Shown: positions 12,354-22,815, counted from the first letter of the stretch. The stretch is DNA of 64,000 bases from Anthostomella pinea (GCA_963556695.1 CAUWAG010000020.1:3596001-3660000); one strand, 5' to 3'. The notes: a model not told the origin generated them from the letters alone. Numbers and translations: made by a program.

Positions 12354-13624
12354 ATGGGGCTCTGCTACAGCTGAGTTCAGATGGTGCCGGATGTCAAATC
12401 TGACATACTCTGGTGGACTCAGAGAAGACCTGTAGGATGCAGCCAGTCTGCGTTTCTAATAACATGTGCCATTGCGGAAACCCATAGAGATACCAGCTTG
12501 GAAATGAGAACACCTTCGTATAAAAAGCTTTGTAACTTCCAGACTGTAGCTCCTTTGACTTGTCCTGACATCAAACACAGGTCGGGTACTATACTCCTGG
12601 CGCAGGACTAAAACGCCACAGAACGTTGGACTCTTTGCTACGGTAGCCAATGAGCTCAGAGTCAATTCCAACACGCCAAGCTCTTCATGGCGGCCGGCAG
12701 CTAATAGGAAAATGAAGGTCAAGTGTGGTACAATATGCTTGTGTGTGTGACTGTCATAATGCATGATGACACGCTTGTCAAGTTGTCATCGGAAGGGCAC
12801 AGGAGCTCCCGCGAAGGCGACAAGCGACAGATGTGCTTCATACATGCTTGATCGATGCGGAATACGGAAAACGGAAAACGCTAGGCGAAGCCAGAGTCTT
12901 GGGTTCATCCGATCCCCGTCGTGAATACCAAAACTCGGTCTTGGAGCAGTCTCGTGATGGCAGGCTCTTCGCGCCCGGCGCTGGCGAAAGTGATTATTCA
13001 GCCACTCAGCAAGGCGCAGCAGCGGCAACGCCACATAGACCCCGCTTCTTGTCGATTATGAGTGGCGCAAGCTGCCCAGGTCAACTGCGATGACGCAAGT
13101 GCTCTGCCGATTCCCAGCATGCCCAGGTTCCTTTCGTATGGGACGGGAATCTGCAACGCAAGCCGTTTGGGCAGTGCAGTAGGTACCTGGGACGGTTCCA
13201 AATAACTGCGTACATGTACGTTTGCGCCAATTCGTAATCGTAATATTCACCTACCTACTCTTCTTTGTTCCTCGCACTCCAAAAAAGTTACGTTGCCGTC
13301 TTTGCCTCTCCTGCCAAGCGAGAAGACCCCGCCACAACTCTATTGCGTTTGAGGTGTGGTGCGTGACACCCGACTCGGGCCCCAACCATACACGAGCGCA
13401 GAAGCCGGCGATCCGAGACACACTTGTTCTTCCTTTTTCGCATCTCCCTTCTTGCGACGCCTTCTCCTTCGACAACCCGACAGCCAAATCACTACCTACT
13501 CTACCGACATCGACGAATTCGTGAAATCGATCAACGACTACGACCACTACCTACCAAACAACAACACCAAGACCACTACCACAAACACAGCTCACCTCAA
13601 TCAAACCACACTACAACATCACCC

Positions 13625-13975
13625 ATGTCCTACAAAGCCGACCAACCCCCGCCATACGGCGTCGCCCCCCAACACCCCCAAGCCGCATACCAGGGCGGCT
13701 ACCCTCAGCAGCAGCCTCAAGGTCCGTACGGCGGCGGTCCCCCCAACCAAGGCGGCTACTACCAGGGCAACCCGAACATGGGCTACCACCAGCAGCAGCA
13801 AGGCCCGCCGCAGGGCTACTACCCGCCACAGCAGGGCTACTACCCACCTCAGCAGGGAGGCTACCCGCCGCCTCAGGGCTACTACCCGCAGCAGCGCCAG
13901 AGCAACAGCGATGGATGCATGGGCGCGCTGCTGGGAGCGCTAGCGTGCTGTTGTTGTCTGGATTGCCTGTTCTAA
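13625..13975 (+). CDS. CYSTM-type Q/P/Y-rich small membrane-tail protein
   Basis: Protein of 116 residues starting MSYKADQPPPYG. The open frame continues upstream, but the ATG at 13625 in acccATGtcc is the natural start. Residues 10-95 are an intrinsically disordered low-complexity stretch with repeated GYYPPQQGYYPPQQ-like units rich in Gln, Pro, Tyr and Gly. The C-terminus SDGCMGALLGALACCCCLDCLF is the cysteine-rich transmembrane (CYSTM) module, with five Cys in the last ten residues that could be palmitoylated. Members of this family are small tail-anchored stress-related proteins of the plasma membrane in fungi and plants; the biochemical role is not settled. The leader of about 370 nt is C/A-rich. 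Next gene downstream is convergent. Confidence 0.88.
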   Translation: MSYKADQPPPYGVAPQHPQAAYQGGYPQQQPQGPYGGGPPNQGGYYQGNPNMGYHQQQQGPPQGYYPPQQGYYPPQQGGYPPPQGYYPQQRQSNSDGCMGALLGALACCCCLDCLF

Positions 13976-14595
13976 GGTTATCATGTGATGTGGTCAGACA
14001 TCGATTGAATAGGACGGACGGAATGGCAGGGCTTTGATCAGAGGCTTGGAGAAGCAGGTGTATGATTGGACTGGAGGAGCGTGTGCGATTGATACCAATA
14101 TACGCGGACCCTCGAGAAAATGGAGATGCGGTGTGACTTGACGGGGAGATGACTCCTCGCTCACGGACTGATAGTCCGCGACGACGATTGCGTCTCAGAT
14201 GCACATCTCAGGGAGGAACTCATTGCATAGGTTGGTTTGAGGCAAGCATTGCAAGTCGGCGTTCAGAGCGCTGCCTTGCGCATCATTTCAGAGTGTTCAT
14301 CAAGTCGAGGCAATGGGCCAAAGTCATAGCTGGCGTTCAGGCTTTTCGGAATAGATTCCTTCTGCAATTGGCATAGCACTTCACGCTTTACTGCTGCGTT
14401 CATCAGCACTATGGCGACGAGTCCTTGCATATAAACAGATTCTTCCCTAAATAAACTCCTCCGTTAACAAATTCTTCCCCTATTCGTCTACTCCTACAAG
14501 AGACACAACTACCTCAGGCCGGATAATACGTGATGATCTAACTAAACAGCCATCCAATGCTGAGATAAGTAGAAGCAGAAGACGAGGTCAGCATC
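13976..14595. other. Convergent 3' region between CYSTM protein and monooxygenase
   Basis: About 620 bp carrying the 3' ends of two convergent genes. AT-rich stretches around 14430-14480 (ccctaaataaactcc) could serve as polyadenylation signals. No gene seen. Confidence 0.45.
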
Positions 14596-16050
14596 TCACG
14601 CTTCTGGCACACCATTCGGAGCGACCTTGACACCGCCCGTCTGGTCCCCCAACCCGGCGTACAACTCGGCAAACTTCTCCTGGGCCTCCTTGATGCAGTC
14701 ATGCGAGTAAACCATGTGCTGGACCTCGGGGCTGGCCCACTTGTCCGGAACGGGCTGGCCCTTCTGCCTGGCCATCTCGAACTGCCGGTCGCGCTCCTCC
14801 TTGGCCTTGCCCTCGCCCAGCTGGAGCGTGCGGCCCGAGAAGGCGGCCAGCTCGACCAATCTCGAAGTGCGCTCCTTACGCAGCATCTCGTACACCTTGA
14901 GGGTCCTGGAGAGGGCCTCACGATCGTCGCCGCTGCCGCTGCCGCCGCCACCACAGCGAACCTGGCTGACGACCTCAGCCAGCACGGCTGCGTCCTCGAT
15001 GGCCATGGCGGCGCCCTGGCCCAGGTGCGGCAGGGTGGCGTGGCAGGCATCGCCGACGAGGGCGACGCCGCCGAGGGTCCAGCTGGCGAGCGGCTTGTAC
15101 GAGCGCAGGCGCCACTCGCAGACCTCGCCTTCGGGTACGAGGTTGAGCATGCGCTGGACGACGGGGCAGAAGTCGGCGAAAACGTTAAGCATAGCCGGCT
15201 TGCTCCCGCGCGTGGTGTAAGTAGCACCGGGCGCCGCGGCGAAGTTGACATCAGGCTGACACGTCGCCAGGTTGTATATGGTCTTACCACTGATGGGGTA
15301 CGCTATGATGTGCCGCTTCTCGCCGATCCACCGCAGCGCGCAGTCGGCGTCGAGCAGCGCCAGCATCTCGGCGTCGCCCTCCATCTTGGACCGCGGCAGC
15401 ATGATCCGGTACGCCGCCTGCCCCGTGTCCTCGACGTCGGCCGGGATGTCCATCGCCCGTAGCAGGGCCCCCCGCACCAACGACTTGATCCCGTCCGCGC
15501 CCAGCAGAACGTCCGTCTCCACGTCGTAGGCGTCGCCGTGCCGCGGCTGCGCGACGAACGTCACCCTGTCGGGCCCGAAGGTCTTGACGTCCGCCAGCGA
15601 CGTCGCGAAGTGGAACGTGATGTTCGGCTCCTGCCGACACGCCTCGTAAAGCCCGCCCGCCAGCGATGCCCGGTGTCCCGCCATGTGCGGGTACCCGTAC
15701 TTCTCGGCGATGTCGGGGAATTGTACGTGTGCGAGCTCGCGGCCCGTGGCGCCGTCACGCATGCTCGACGACTTGATGTTGGTCGCCTCGGCCGCGATCG
15801 TCTCCCAGCATCCCCAGCGGTCCAGCACGCGCGCGAGGTTTGGCGCCAGCTGGATGCCCGCGCCTACGAACCCCAGGTTCGACGCCGTCTCGTAGACTGC
15901 GACGTTCTTGTACCCCTTTCTCGCGAACGCCAGCGCGCAGGCCAGGCCGCCCATGCCTTGCGACACAATGTTAGCTTCGAGTCTCATGGTTGGTCATGGG
16001 GTCTTACCCGCGCCGATGACGGATATCCGTAAATCTCTATAGTCCGATAT
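14596..16050 (-). CDS. FAD-dependent monooxygenase, salicylate hydroxylase-like (5' exon unresolved)
   Basis: Group A flavoprotein hydroxylase of the PheA/TfdB FAD-binding family, using NAD(P)H and O2 on an aromatic ring; substrate unknown. The main exon is 14596-15956. It is preceded by a 51-nt intron (15957-16007, GTAAGA..GCTAAC..AG) and an exon ending at 16008 that encodes DYRDLRISVIGAG, the start of the GxGxxG dinucleotide fold; joined, the motif reads VIGAGMGGLACALAFARKG. The ATG at 15987 is inside this intron and is not the start. Later features are GAGIQLAPNLARVLDRWG, LLGADGIKSLVRGAL (DG motif) and GGVALVGDACHATLPHLGQGAAMAIEDA (GD motif contacting the FAD ribityl chain). Upstream of 16008 the frame stays open only to a TAG near 16092 without an ATG, so another 5' exon is needed; I could not place it. 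It is divergent from the UBC-like gene. Confidence 0.85.
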
Positions 16051-16094
16051 TCCCAATGCTGTTAGTAGTACAAGACTGCTACAGGTATGCTATC

Positions 16095-16743
16095 CCGTGT
16101 CGGTACAAGTCGAAGAGGCCCTGAACTAACGACGATCACATGCCTCACAAGAGATGTTCTAGGGTTGGTCGGTATGAAAAGAGAAATAAAGGAGCTCATG
16201 GAAGACTTCATGCCCTTGAGCTATATAGTATTCATAGAGGGATCATGTCACGGGAAGAGGAGGTCAAGCAGGCCAAGCATGTACGCGGCTTGAAGCACCA
16301 GGGAATCAGGGGAGTTGCGTTTCGACGAGAGTGGCGAGTCACTGTGTTCTGAAAAAGCCACAAACACATGCTTCACAGGACAGAGAGCCATATTGCCCCA
16401 GAGGAATCCCATCGCAGGTCCATACGGGGCATAAGAACCGACGATGCGTATTCTGGGGATGGGTTCGGATGTGCATCGTCGGGGGTCATTGCCGGTAATG
16501 AGGCCAGGGGTCTCGCTTTCTCGGCAGTGTTGACAGCGGCCGGCCCGCCGGTTTGGGACCGATGTGGGGGTGGTCCGGGTTGCTTATCGATAAAGAGCTA
16601 TCAATGGCATTCGGCGCGTTGTGTTTTGGAGCGCCAGACCGTCTTGAAGCACTTGCTACCTAATATCCGGATTGTCTCAACATCACGACTTCAGTCCGTC
16701 TCTCTTTGCCCTGGAGGCAACAGGTTCCAATCTATGAGGCAGG
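16095..16743. other. Divergent promoter region
   Basis: Lies between the FAD monooxygenase (-) and the UBC-like gene (+). It must hold both promoters and probably the missing first exon of the monooxygenase. No other coding signal seen. Confidence 0.4.
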
Positions 16744-17868
16744 ATGGCCTCCGCAAGATTGACTGCGCTGCCAGCATTGAGGAGACAGCACCTACTTGTC
16801 GAGTTGTGCGTAGAACGTTTTGGCATACTTGCAAGCAGCGCTAACCATTGCTTCAGTGCTGGACTCAAACAAGCTTGTCCTGATGGTGTCTTCGTGAGCC
16901 TCACGCCTGGGGACCCTACTCTTTGGTCTGGTGTTCTGTTCGTCCGGGATGGTGAGATTATAGCAAGCAGCATCAATCTATGTCTATGTCTAATCGGTTG
17001 ACCCAGGTCCCTATGCCCCAGCGGTAATGCGATTCCAGATCTCGTTTCCCGACTCATACCCCGGACTACCGCCGCTAGTAACATTCTCGACGGATATGTT
17101 TCACCCCTTGATTACCCCCCTGAGCACGTACATGTACTCGACCGTTATCCAGGACAGTGGCACCGTGAGCGCGACCGACGTCGAACGGCTGCCACCCGGG
17201 GGCTTCAGCTTGACACATGGGTTTCCCGACTGGTTCGGGCGCCGCGGGAGAAATACGACTAGAGATACTCAGCCTGCTGGGCAGCAAGATGAGAGACAGA
17301 CACCGCATCGGCCCCCTCCGGCAGGTACAGGAAGTGAAGCCACGCCTGGATCGAAAGGCTCCGCTATTGGCGAGTCACCAGGCTTTGCAGGAACAAGGGT
17401 GAAGGATATATCTACCTTTGAGGTCTTGCGCTACATTCGCAGCACGTTTGACGAGGAAATCGTTCTGGACTCGATACCGCTTGAGGCTGCAGGCAATCCA
17501 GGCGCATGGCATGCTTGGCGAACTCACCGGATGGATAGCGGGAAAGTGTTCTCGGATGCCCCCTTTGGTGATGGAGGTGACACAGCAGCTAGTGCAGCTC
17601 CCGTAGCTGGTCCAGAGGCCGTAAGAAAGCCCGGAGAGTGGAACTGGGAAGGCGTTTGGGAAGAACGAGTCAAAAAGGGGGTGACGGCAAGTCTGTCTGA
17701 AACCGTCATGTTTGGCGGTGTTGGTGCATCAGACGACGCGGTGAGTCGATTCTCTCTGATCCCGGCGTCTTACTGATTCAATCACAGATACACTTTCTCA
17801 ATATGGAGGACCATGACGTGGACGCCGTCAAAGGTAACCTCTTGCGCACTTTGGACCATGCCACGTAA
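16744..17868 (+). CDS. UBC/RWD-fold protein lacking the catalytic cysteine
   Basis: Four exons: 16744-16805, 16857-16951, 17007-17740, 17788-17868; introns of 51, 55 and 47 nt with GT..AG ends and CTAAC/CTAAT branch sites. The product has 323 residues. Residues 15-100 carry the ubiquitin-conjugating fold: HLLVEFAGLKQACPDGVFVSL, then LWSGVLFVRDGPYAPAVMRFQ, then FPDSYPGLPPLVTFSTDMFHP. Where an active E2 has the HPN-x(n)-Cys active site, this protein reads FHPLITPLSTYMYS with no Cys, so it should be a non-catalytic UEV-like protein of the AKTIP/FTS kind. Residues 105-190 are a disordered Gly/Pro/Thr-rich linker. A conserved C-terminal part follows (ISTFEVLRYIRSTFDEE, GEWNWEGVWEERVKKGV, IHFLNMEDHDVDAVKGN). 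The partner and pathway cannot be read from sequence; FTS/Hook-type trafficking is possible by analogy only. Confidence 0.85.
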
Positions 17869-18256
17869 CACCGGGCGCAGCAGACTGGCAGTGGCAGGCT
17901 GGTGACAACATGATTTGCAGTGGAATGAGCAGTGATTAGGTGCACAGTTAACCAATACTTTGCCCCTGGAGCGACTGCTTGTGCCAGACGTTTCTGCAAA
18001 CTACGCTTGCCTTATGTTGGGCTGGTTCCTGCTCCAAACTGCGAAGCTCGCTCATTGGCATTACATGTAGGAAACCGCAGCCACTTACATGAATTGGGTT
18101 GAATTGCCTTTCTGAAAAGTCTCGGCATTGCTTGATACCTCCAGCTCTGATTGTTGTCTCTCGCTTCATGGCAACTATCCCGCATACTTGTATCATACCA
18201 CCAATTGCTTTGCGAGTCGCTTCGAGTACCGATCACGACCACCCCCGGCCCTGGCT
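17869..18256. other. Intergenic region before the 18.5 kb gene
   Basis: About 390 bp between the UBC-like gene and the upstream frame at 18257. No coding or structural feature recognised; it presumably holds the promoter of the next gene. Confidence 0.4.
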
Positions 18257-18604
18257 ATGTCTGCACCAGGCTTGGCTCCAGCAACCATTTGTGCCGTCAT
18301 TTTGATTCCGACGTTCTTGATTGCCATCGTTGTGTTCATCTTCTTCAAGGGATTCAACCTCCTGTCGAATCGCTGGAACTGGTGGCCCAAGCCACAGCAT
18401 CAGCAGTGCCCAGAAATCGCCATTCATCTCACCGATCCTTGTGGGGGAAGTTTCACCACGACGGAAAGCAACTTCATCGGACAGGTCAAGAAGGCCAAGG
18501 TCAAGAAGGACAATGGCATTGTCAAGCCACGACCCATTCAAACATGCAGGCCACTCCGCGAACAACGAAGTCCCCTCTCCGCTGCACATCATCAAGAGGC
18601 CTAA
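18257..18604 (+). CDS. Possible small membrane protein or upstream ORF overlapping the next gene
   Basis: Frame of 115 residues from ATG 18257. The N-terminus contains a strong membrane segment (residues about 6-31, ATICAVILIPTFLIAIVVF) followed by a Trp/basic flank (NRWNWWPK). It then becomes Lys-rich and overlaps the first 92 nt of the following gene in another frame. Three readings are possible: a separate type-III-like small membrane protein, an inhibitory upstream ORF, or a first exon joined by an intron of length 1 mod 3 to the downstream frame. I found no clean donor/acceptor pair for the last. The hydrophobic segment makes pure chance less likely but does not exclude it. Confidence 0.3.
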   Translation: MSAPGLAPATICAVILIPTFLIAIVVFIFFKGFNLLSNRWNWWPKPQHQQCPEIAIHLTDPCGGSFTTTESNFIGQVKKAKVKKDNGIVKPRPIQTCRPLREQRSPLSAAHHQEA

Positions 18605-20399
18605 GACTAGGCAGGAGAGCTTCAATGATGGCCCTGATCGACCGTTGACTGTGGTGAAGAAACGAAGACTCCTTAGCCGGACGAAGGACAAGGACAAGGA
18701 AAACCGCCGCCCTAGCGACGAGAGCCATTTGCACTCCGAGGCTCCGTCTTGGGACGCTGCGACCCCAAAGCCGATGAACAGAACAAGTACCCGTCATCTG
18801 TCGAGTATCCAACCCCAAAGCACATCGTCTCCCACACAGTTGTCAGGACTACGCTGGCTCTCCAGCAGCCGAACTCCATCAACGAAAACCACCCACCGTC
18901 GGTCTGATCTGCGCCTGTTCAGCGGGTCTTCATATGGATCATCAATTGGGTCACTGAACATACCCGCGACTGGCCAATTATGGGATCATCGGTCAGCTTC
19001 GGGGTCTACTGAGCTGTCGTTTGCTCTGGACGAACTCAATACTTGTGGACGGCCTCCAACGAGCAATTCCTTCTTCGGCAGCGCCACTACAGATGGGAGC
19101 ATTTGTGACCCTTATATGCTTGTGCCGCATATCTCGATTACCCCGGAGATAAGAACGCTGGAGGAGGGACAGTCAAGCGTATGGGCCGCCATTAAGATTT
19201 CCGGTCAACTTTCCTCTCCTGGTACCGAACACACGGTCAACCCAACACCGAATGCTAGCAATGGCGATCCCTGCTTTATGCCGGTTCACCACGGCGGTGC
19301 GGCCCTTTCACAATACGGATACCTATATGATCTAAGGGTAGATATTTTACCAACTGCGCAGAGCACCATCATTGATCAACTCGATGACAACCTCACAAGG
19401 TATGGAACACATATTATGACAACGTCCTTGTTTCAGCCCTTCAGCTTACACGTTTGCAGAACCATAAAACCTGGCTCCAGCATGCTTGTGCTAGCTCATA
19501 TACGCCTGAGCGCCCCTCAACCACAGCGATACAAGGGGACTCCCGAGGACGAGTCTAACGATCTCATAGCTGACCTTGAGTATCAGCTCGGCGGTGTCAG
19601 GGCTAAGTACCTTCAAGTTCGCGTCAAGTACTGTCATTCGGGGTTTCCGGCCTTGAAACAAACGTCTCTGACGGAGAGTGTCTCGACCTGTGAGACTCGA
19701 CTGGAAACAGCAGCAACTGGCGTCATTGAACGACGTAGTTCGATGTCGGCCTGGTCTCCCCGACTAATGCCTTCTTGCAACCCGTTGCTTGGCATCATAG
19801 CCTCTCACTGGGGCCCTGTGCGAGCCACCGAGGTGTTTCGTAAAATAGTGGCGCACCGAACAAGTCCGCAGTTACCTGACCTCAACAGCCACATGGACAC
19901 ATTACAGGCCAGAGAATTAGAGGATACAATCGCGACTCCCATTTCGACAAGGAAAGGCCCGCCTGTGAGAGTGCCTCGACGCCAGGCCAGCCTCGGACGG
20001 GCATCGCCAGACGATGATGTCGATCCCGCCAGGAAGATCTGGACTGAAATGAGACGAACATCAGGGGGCAAACGCCCGAACTTCCACGTGAGCAAGCCCA
20101 ATCGCTCACCTGCAGCGACGACCTACGCATTGTCCCACAAGGTCTCCAAACCTGAGCTGCCCCAGCCGAAGACGGAGATTGAGCGCCAACGAGAGATGAT
20201 TCGGGACACTGCCTTGCGCAACAAGAGGTCTATAGGCGCAGATAGTCTGAAGAGCCTGGTCCCTTCGATGGCCGACGTGAGTCTGGGTGGCAAGGAGAAC
20301 AGTGATCCTTTCAATCCGCCTCACACAGCCAGGAGACAGGATATGCATTTTGATGGGCGCAAGCGAGACGGGCGTTGGAGCCTCGGCGGTTGGTGGTGA
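18513..20399 (+). CDS. Conserved fungal protein of unknown function, 628 residues
   Basis: Uninterrupted frame starting MALSSHDPFKHAG at 18513; the frame extends upstream only to a TTG at 18321. The N-terminal 170 residues are basic and Ser-rich (VPSPLHIIKRPKTRQES, VVKKRRLLSRTKDKDKENRR), which could act as nuclear targeting. A central folded-looking part (about residues 195-380) includes PYMLVPHISITPEIRTLEEGQ, SVWAAIKISGQL, YGYLYDLRVDILPT and MLVLAHIRLSAP, which reads as beta-rich. The C-terminal 150 residues are again basic and disordered, ending in WSLGGWW. I have a weak impression of fungal proteins annotated with von Willebrand A and ubiquitin-related regions, but no MIDAS motif or RING is visible, so I assign no function. 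The gene ends 226 nt before the ribokinase stop, in convergent orientation. Confidence 0.7.
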   Translation: MALSSHDPFKHAGHSANNEVPSPLHIIKRPKTRQESFNDGPDRPLTVVKKRRLLSRTKDKDKENRRPSDESHLHSEAPSWDAATPKPMNRTSTRHLSSIQPQSTSSPTQLSGLRWLSSSRTPSTKTTHRRSDLRLFSGSSYGSSIGSLNIPATGQLWDHRSASGSTELSFALDELNTCGRPPTSNSFFGSATTDGSICDPYMLVPHISITPEIRTLEEGQSSVWAAIKISGQLSSPGTEHTVNPTPNASNGDPCFMPVHHGGAALSQYGYLYDLRVDILPTAQSTIIDQLDDNLTRYGTHIMTTSLFQPFSLHVCRTIKPGSSMLVLAHIRLSAPQPQRYKGTPEDESNDLIADLEYQLGGVRAKYLQVRVKYCHSGFPALKQTSLTESVSTCETRLETAATGVIERRSSMSAWSPRLMPSCNPLLGIIASHWGPVRATEVFRKIVAHRTSPQLPDLNSHMDTLQARELEDTIATPISTRKGPPVRVPRRQASLGRASPDDDVDPARKIWTEMRRTSGGKRPNFHVSKPNRSPAATTYALSHKVSKPELPQPKTEIERQREMIRDTALRNKRSIGADSLKSLVPSMADVSLGGKENSDPFNPPHTARRQDMHFDGRKRDGRWSLGGWW

Positions 20400-20624
20400 A
20401 GCAGTCGTATGAGTGGAACGAAGTGGTTTCGCATGCGTAGAGTTTTGGTCAGCAGGGGTTACAACAGTGAAGTTTTAGATAGTCTAAGGGTATTCGGAGC
20501 TGTGCGTGCTGCTCTCTCTATGGCATAATACAGTAATACCGATTTTTGGTGGCCTCCCGTTTACCCCCTTTTCAGAACACTGCGTGTTACTCACTCTGCC
20601 CGTGACTGACTCCGTGCTCACAAC

Positions 20625-21650
20625 TCATAGCTCATCCCGCCACGGAATCGAGTCCTGCGCGCCCAACTTCTCCACCGTCCTCGCGGCCGCGCGATTCGCC
20701 TTCTTCACCGCGACGGCGATATCGAACGCGCCGCCCACGACCTCGAGCGCGTACTGCCCCACGAACGTATCGCCCGCGGCCGTCGTATCGACGACCTCGG
20801 CCTTTTCGGCCGGCACCAGTCCCCTCTTCTCGCCCGCGCCCCCGGCGGCGCTCATGTAGAACACGCCCCGCCCGCCCAGCGTGATTATCACGTTGCTGAC
20901 CCCGCGGCCCAGGAACGTGTCCCCGACGCGCGCGAGCCCGTCCTTGGACTCGAGTTCCGACTCCGGCACGCCGGCCAGGACGGCCGCCTCGGTCTCGTTG
21001 ACGATCAGATGCGCCAGCCCCTCATACGCCTCAGCTGGCAGCTCCTGCGCCGGCGCCGGGTTCAGGAGCACGGGTACGGGGCCCGGGGTGGCGTTGCGCG
21101 CGGCCTGGAGGGCGGCTAGCACGGTGGGCAGCGGGACCTCGAGCTGCATTATCAGCAGGTCTGGCCGCGGACCGGGCAGGGAGGTGAATTGAGAGGGGGT
21201 TAGGCTGTGGTTTGCTTCGGGCGAGAGGATTATGCGGTTCTGGCCTGTGGGCTGGTCTACGATTATGAGGGCTACGCCGGTCTTGAGGGCGCGGTCGGAG
21301 GATGAGATGCCGGAGACGTCGACGCCGTGGGAGGCCAGGTTGGCTGTTAGGATATCGCCGTAGGTGTCGGCGCCTACGGCGCCGAGCATGCGGATGCGTG
21401 CTGTTTCGCCGGATGAGGTGGTGGTTGTGGTGAATGATGGGGAGGGGGATGTGGTGGAAGAGGTAGTGTGGGTGCGGGACCGCGATAGCTTTGCGCAGGC
21501 CACTGCTTGATTGGCGCCTTTGCCGCCGGGGGACACGGCGAAGGAATTGGATGTGAGAGTCTCGCCTGGGAGCGGGTGGTGCGGCACGTAGGAGACCAGG
21601 TCGATGTTCAGGGAGCCGAGGACGGTGATGAGGGGGGTTTTGGCCGCCAT
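20625..21650 (-). CDS. RBK1: Ribokinase
   Basis: Intronless, 341 residues from ATG 21650. PfkB-family sugar kinase that phosphorylates D-ribose to ribose 5-phosphate with ATP in the cytosol. The N-terminal GSLNIDLVSYVPHHPLPGET and PfkB signature 1 GGKGANQAVACAKL (residues 42-55) are present. LLNPAPAQELP, NETEAAVLAG and ITLGGRGVFYMS follow, then signature 2 DTTAAGDTFVGQYA (residues 288-301, catalytic Asp294) and a C-terminal KKANRAAARTVEKLGAQDSIP. A Ser/Thr-rich insert of about 30 residues (56-86) sits between signature 1 and the LGAVGADTYG strand. A second family member with a longer insert at the same point lies 2 kb upstream on the same strand. The gene is GC-rich and intact. Confidence 0.93.
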   Translation of the reverse strand: MAAKTPLITVLGSLNIDLVSYVPHHPLPGETLTSNSFAVSPGGKGANQAVACAKLSRSRTHTTSSTTSPSPSFTTTTTSSGETARIRMLGAVGADTYGDILTANLASHGVDVSGISSSDRALKTGVALIIVDQPTGQNRIILSPEANHSLTPSQFTSLPGPRPDLLIMQLEVPLPTVLAALQAARNATPGPVPVLLNPAPAQELPAEAYEGLAHLIVNETEAAVLAGVPESELESKDGLARVGDTFLGRGVSNVIITLGGRGVFYMSAAGGAGEKRGLVPAEKAEVVDTTAAGDTFVGQYALEVVGGAFDIAVAVKKANRAAARTVEKLGAQDSIPWRDEL

Positions 21651-21923
21651 TGTGAGTGAGCGAGCTTCTCTCTTGTATAAAGCTTTTAGTGGTTGTGGAG
21701 ATAGTTGGGTTTATGAGTCTGGTTGAGGAGTATTTGAGAGCACGTCGATGCTGTCAGACTGAATCTATCGTGAGTTTGAATTCAGGATTGATATCATGAG
21801 TGAAGGAGTTGGTGAGCGTTTGGCGGTCGTTCCGACCGCCAAAGATCTTTGAATAGCGGACCCGAGTTGGTGGGCCTAGCGCTCTAGCCCGCCGGGAGCC
21901 CGCCGGCAACCTTGGAAAGGGAC

Positions 21924-21962
21924 TAACCCTAACCCCTAACCTTAACTCGAACCCTGACCCCT
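21924..21962. repeat. Degenerate telomere-type CCCTAA tract
   Basis: The stretch contains aaccctaacccctaacc followed by ttaactcgaaccctgacccc, about four to five imperfect copies of the C-strand of the TTAGGG repeat used at most fungal telomeres. Confidence 0.6.
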
Positions 21963-22815
21963 TTCTTGCCTTTCAAATATTAACAAGCGCATCGGCGCTT
22001 CCCTACCTTTCATACAGTAGGCACAATAAGACACTTTTTATAGGTAGTGTAGGTGTATACTCTACCCCTTGAAATAATGTACTATGCAACACATCAAAGA
22101 TACTTGCAAGCACACTGTTAGCTACACTTCAGGGGTCTCGATAGCCAAGTTTATAAAAGCCATTTCATTACACAAGTCAGCATGAACGAGTACCAGCTCT
22201 AAGGAGAACAGCTACTTTTCACAGCCGTGGCGACCCCTCATATTTATATATGGGAGGGTGTGAATATGGATTGGTTGGTGTGGGAGAAAAGAATATGAGG
22301 GCTTGGCTGCGACGTCTGGGGTGCTTGTCAAGTATACGCTCGGACGTGGATTTTACATTATTTCAGGGGGTATAGTGTATGGTGTAGGTGTATGTGTTCA
22401 CCACTGTCACGGCGAGCATACTGAGGAGCTGGGACATGGCCTGCAGCAAGCAGCTATTACTCTATTGATGAGAATATCAAGACTAGAGAGGAAAGGAAGA
22501 GAGAGAGAGATAGGTACAGTGGGAGGTTGCCCCTTTAAGGGGATCCTCTGGTCAGATCCTTCCCCTATTAGGAAGTATCCACTTGTCATGTGGGAAGGTC
22601 TGTGCAGGCCGTCACAACCACCTGACAGGTGCGTTGTTGCCCTGGCTCTTGTCCAGTGTTACGGCTGACGAGTATTATATCTCTCTGTCCCTTTCCATGT
22701 GCAGGTCGCATCATTGAAAGCACTTAAAATAGATTCGCAAATCTAAAGTATATACTCTCTCTACACAATATCAGGGAACGTGCAAAGGTTGTTGAGATTG
22801 TTGCTCAGTCCAGGG

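Larger units (their letters stand above)
11581..13624. other. Intergenic region with foldback element and CYSTM promoter
   Basis: This 2 kb lies between RIB7 (-) and the CYSTM gene (+). It holds a 10-nt tandem repeat at 12051-12088 and a long inverted repeat at 12117-12353, both listed separately. From about 13250 the plus strand becomes pyrimidine-rich and then A/C-rich up to the ATG at 13625, typical of a fungal promoter and 5' leader. No other gene seen. Confidence 0.55.

Noticed and set aside
14701..15462. 253-codon plus-strand frame
   Set aside because: Antisense shadow of the GC-rich FAD monooxygenase exon; composition explains the lack of stops.
18321..18512. Longer N-terminus for the 628-residue protein
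   Set aside because: The extension begins at TTG and has no ATG; the ATG at 18513 gives a sensible start.
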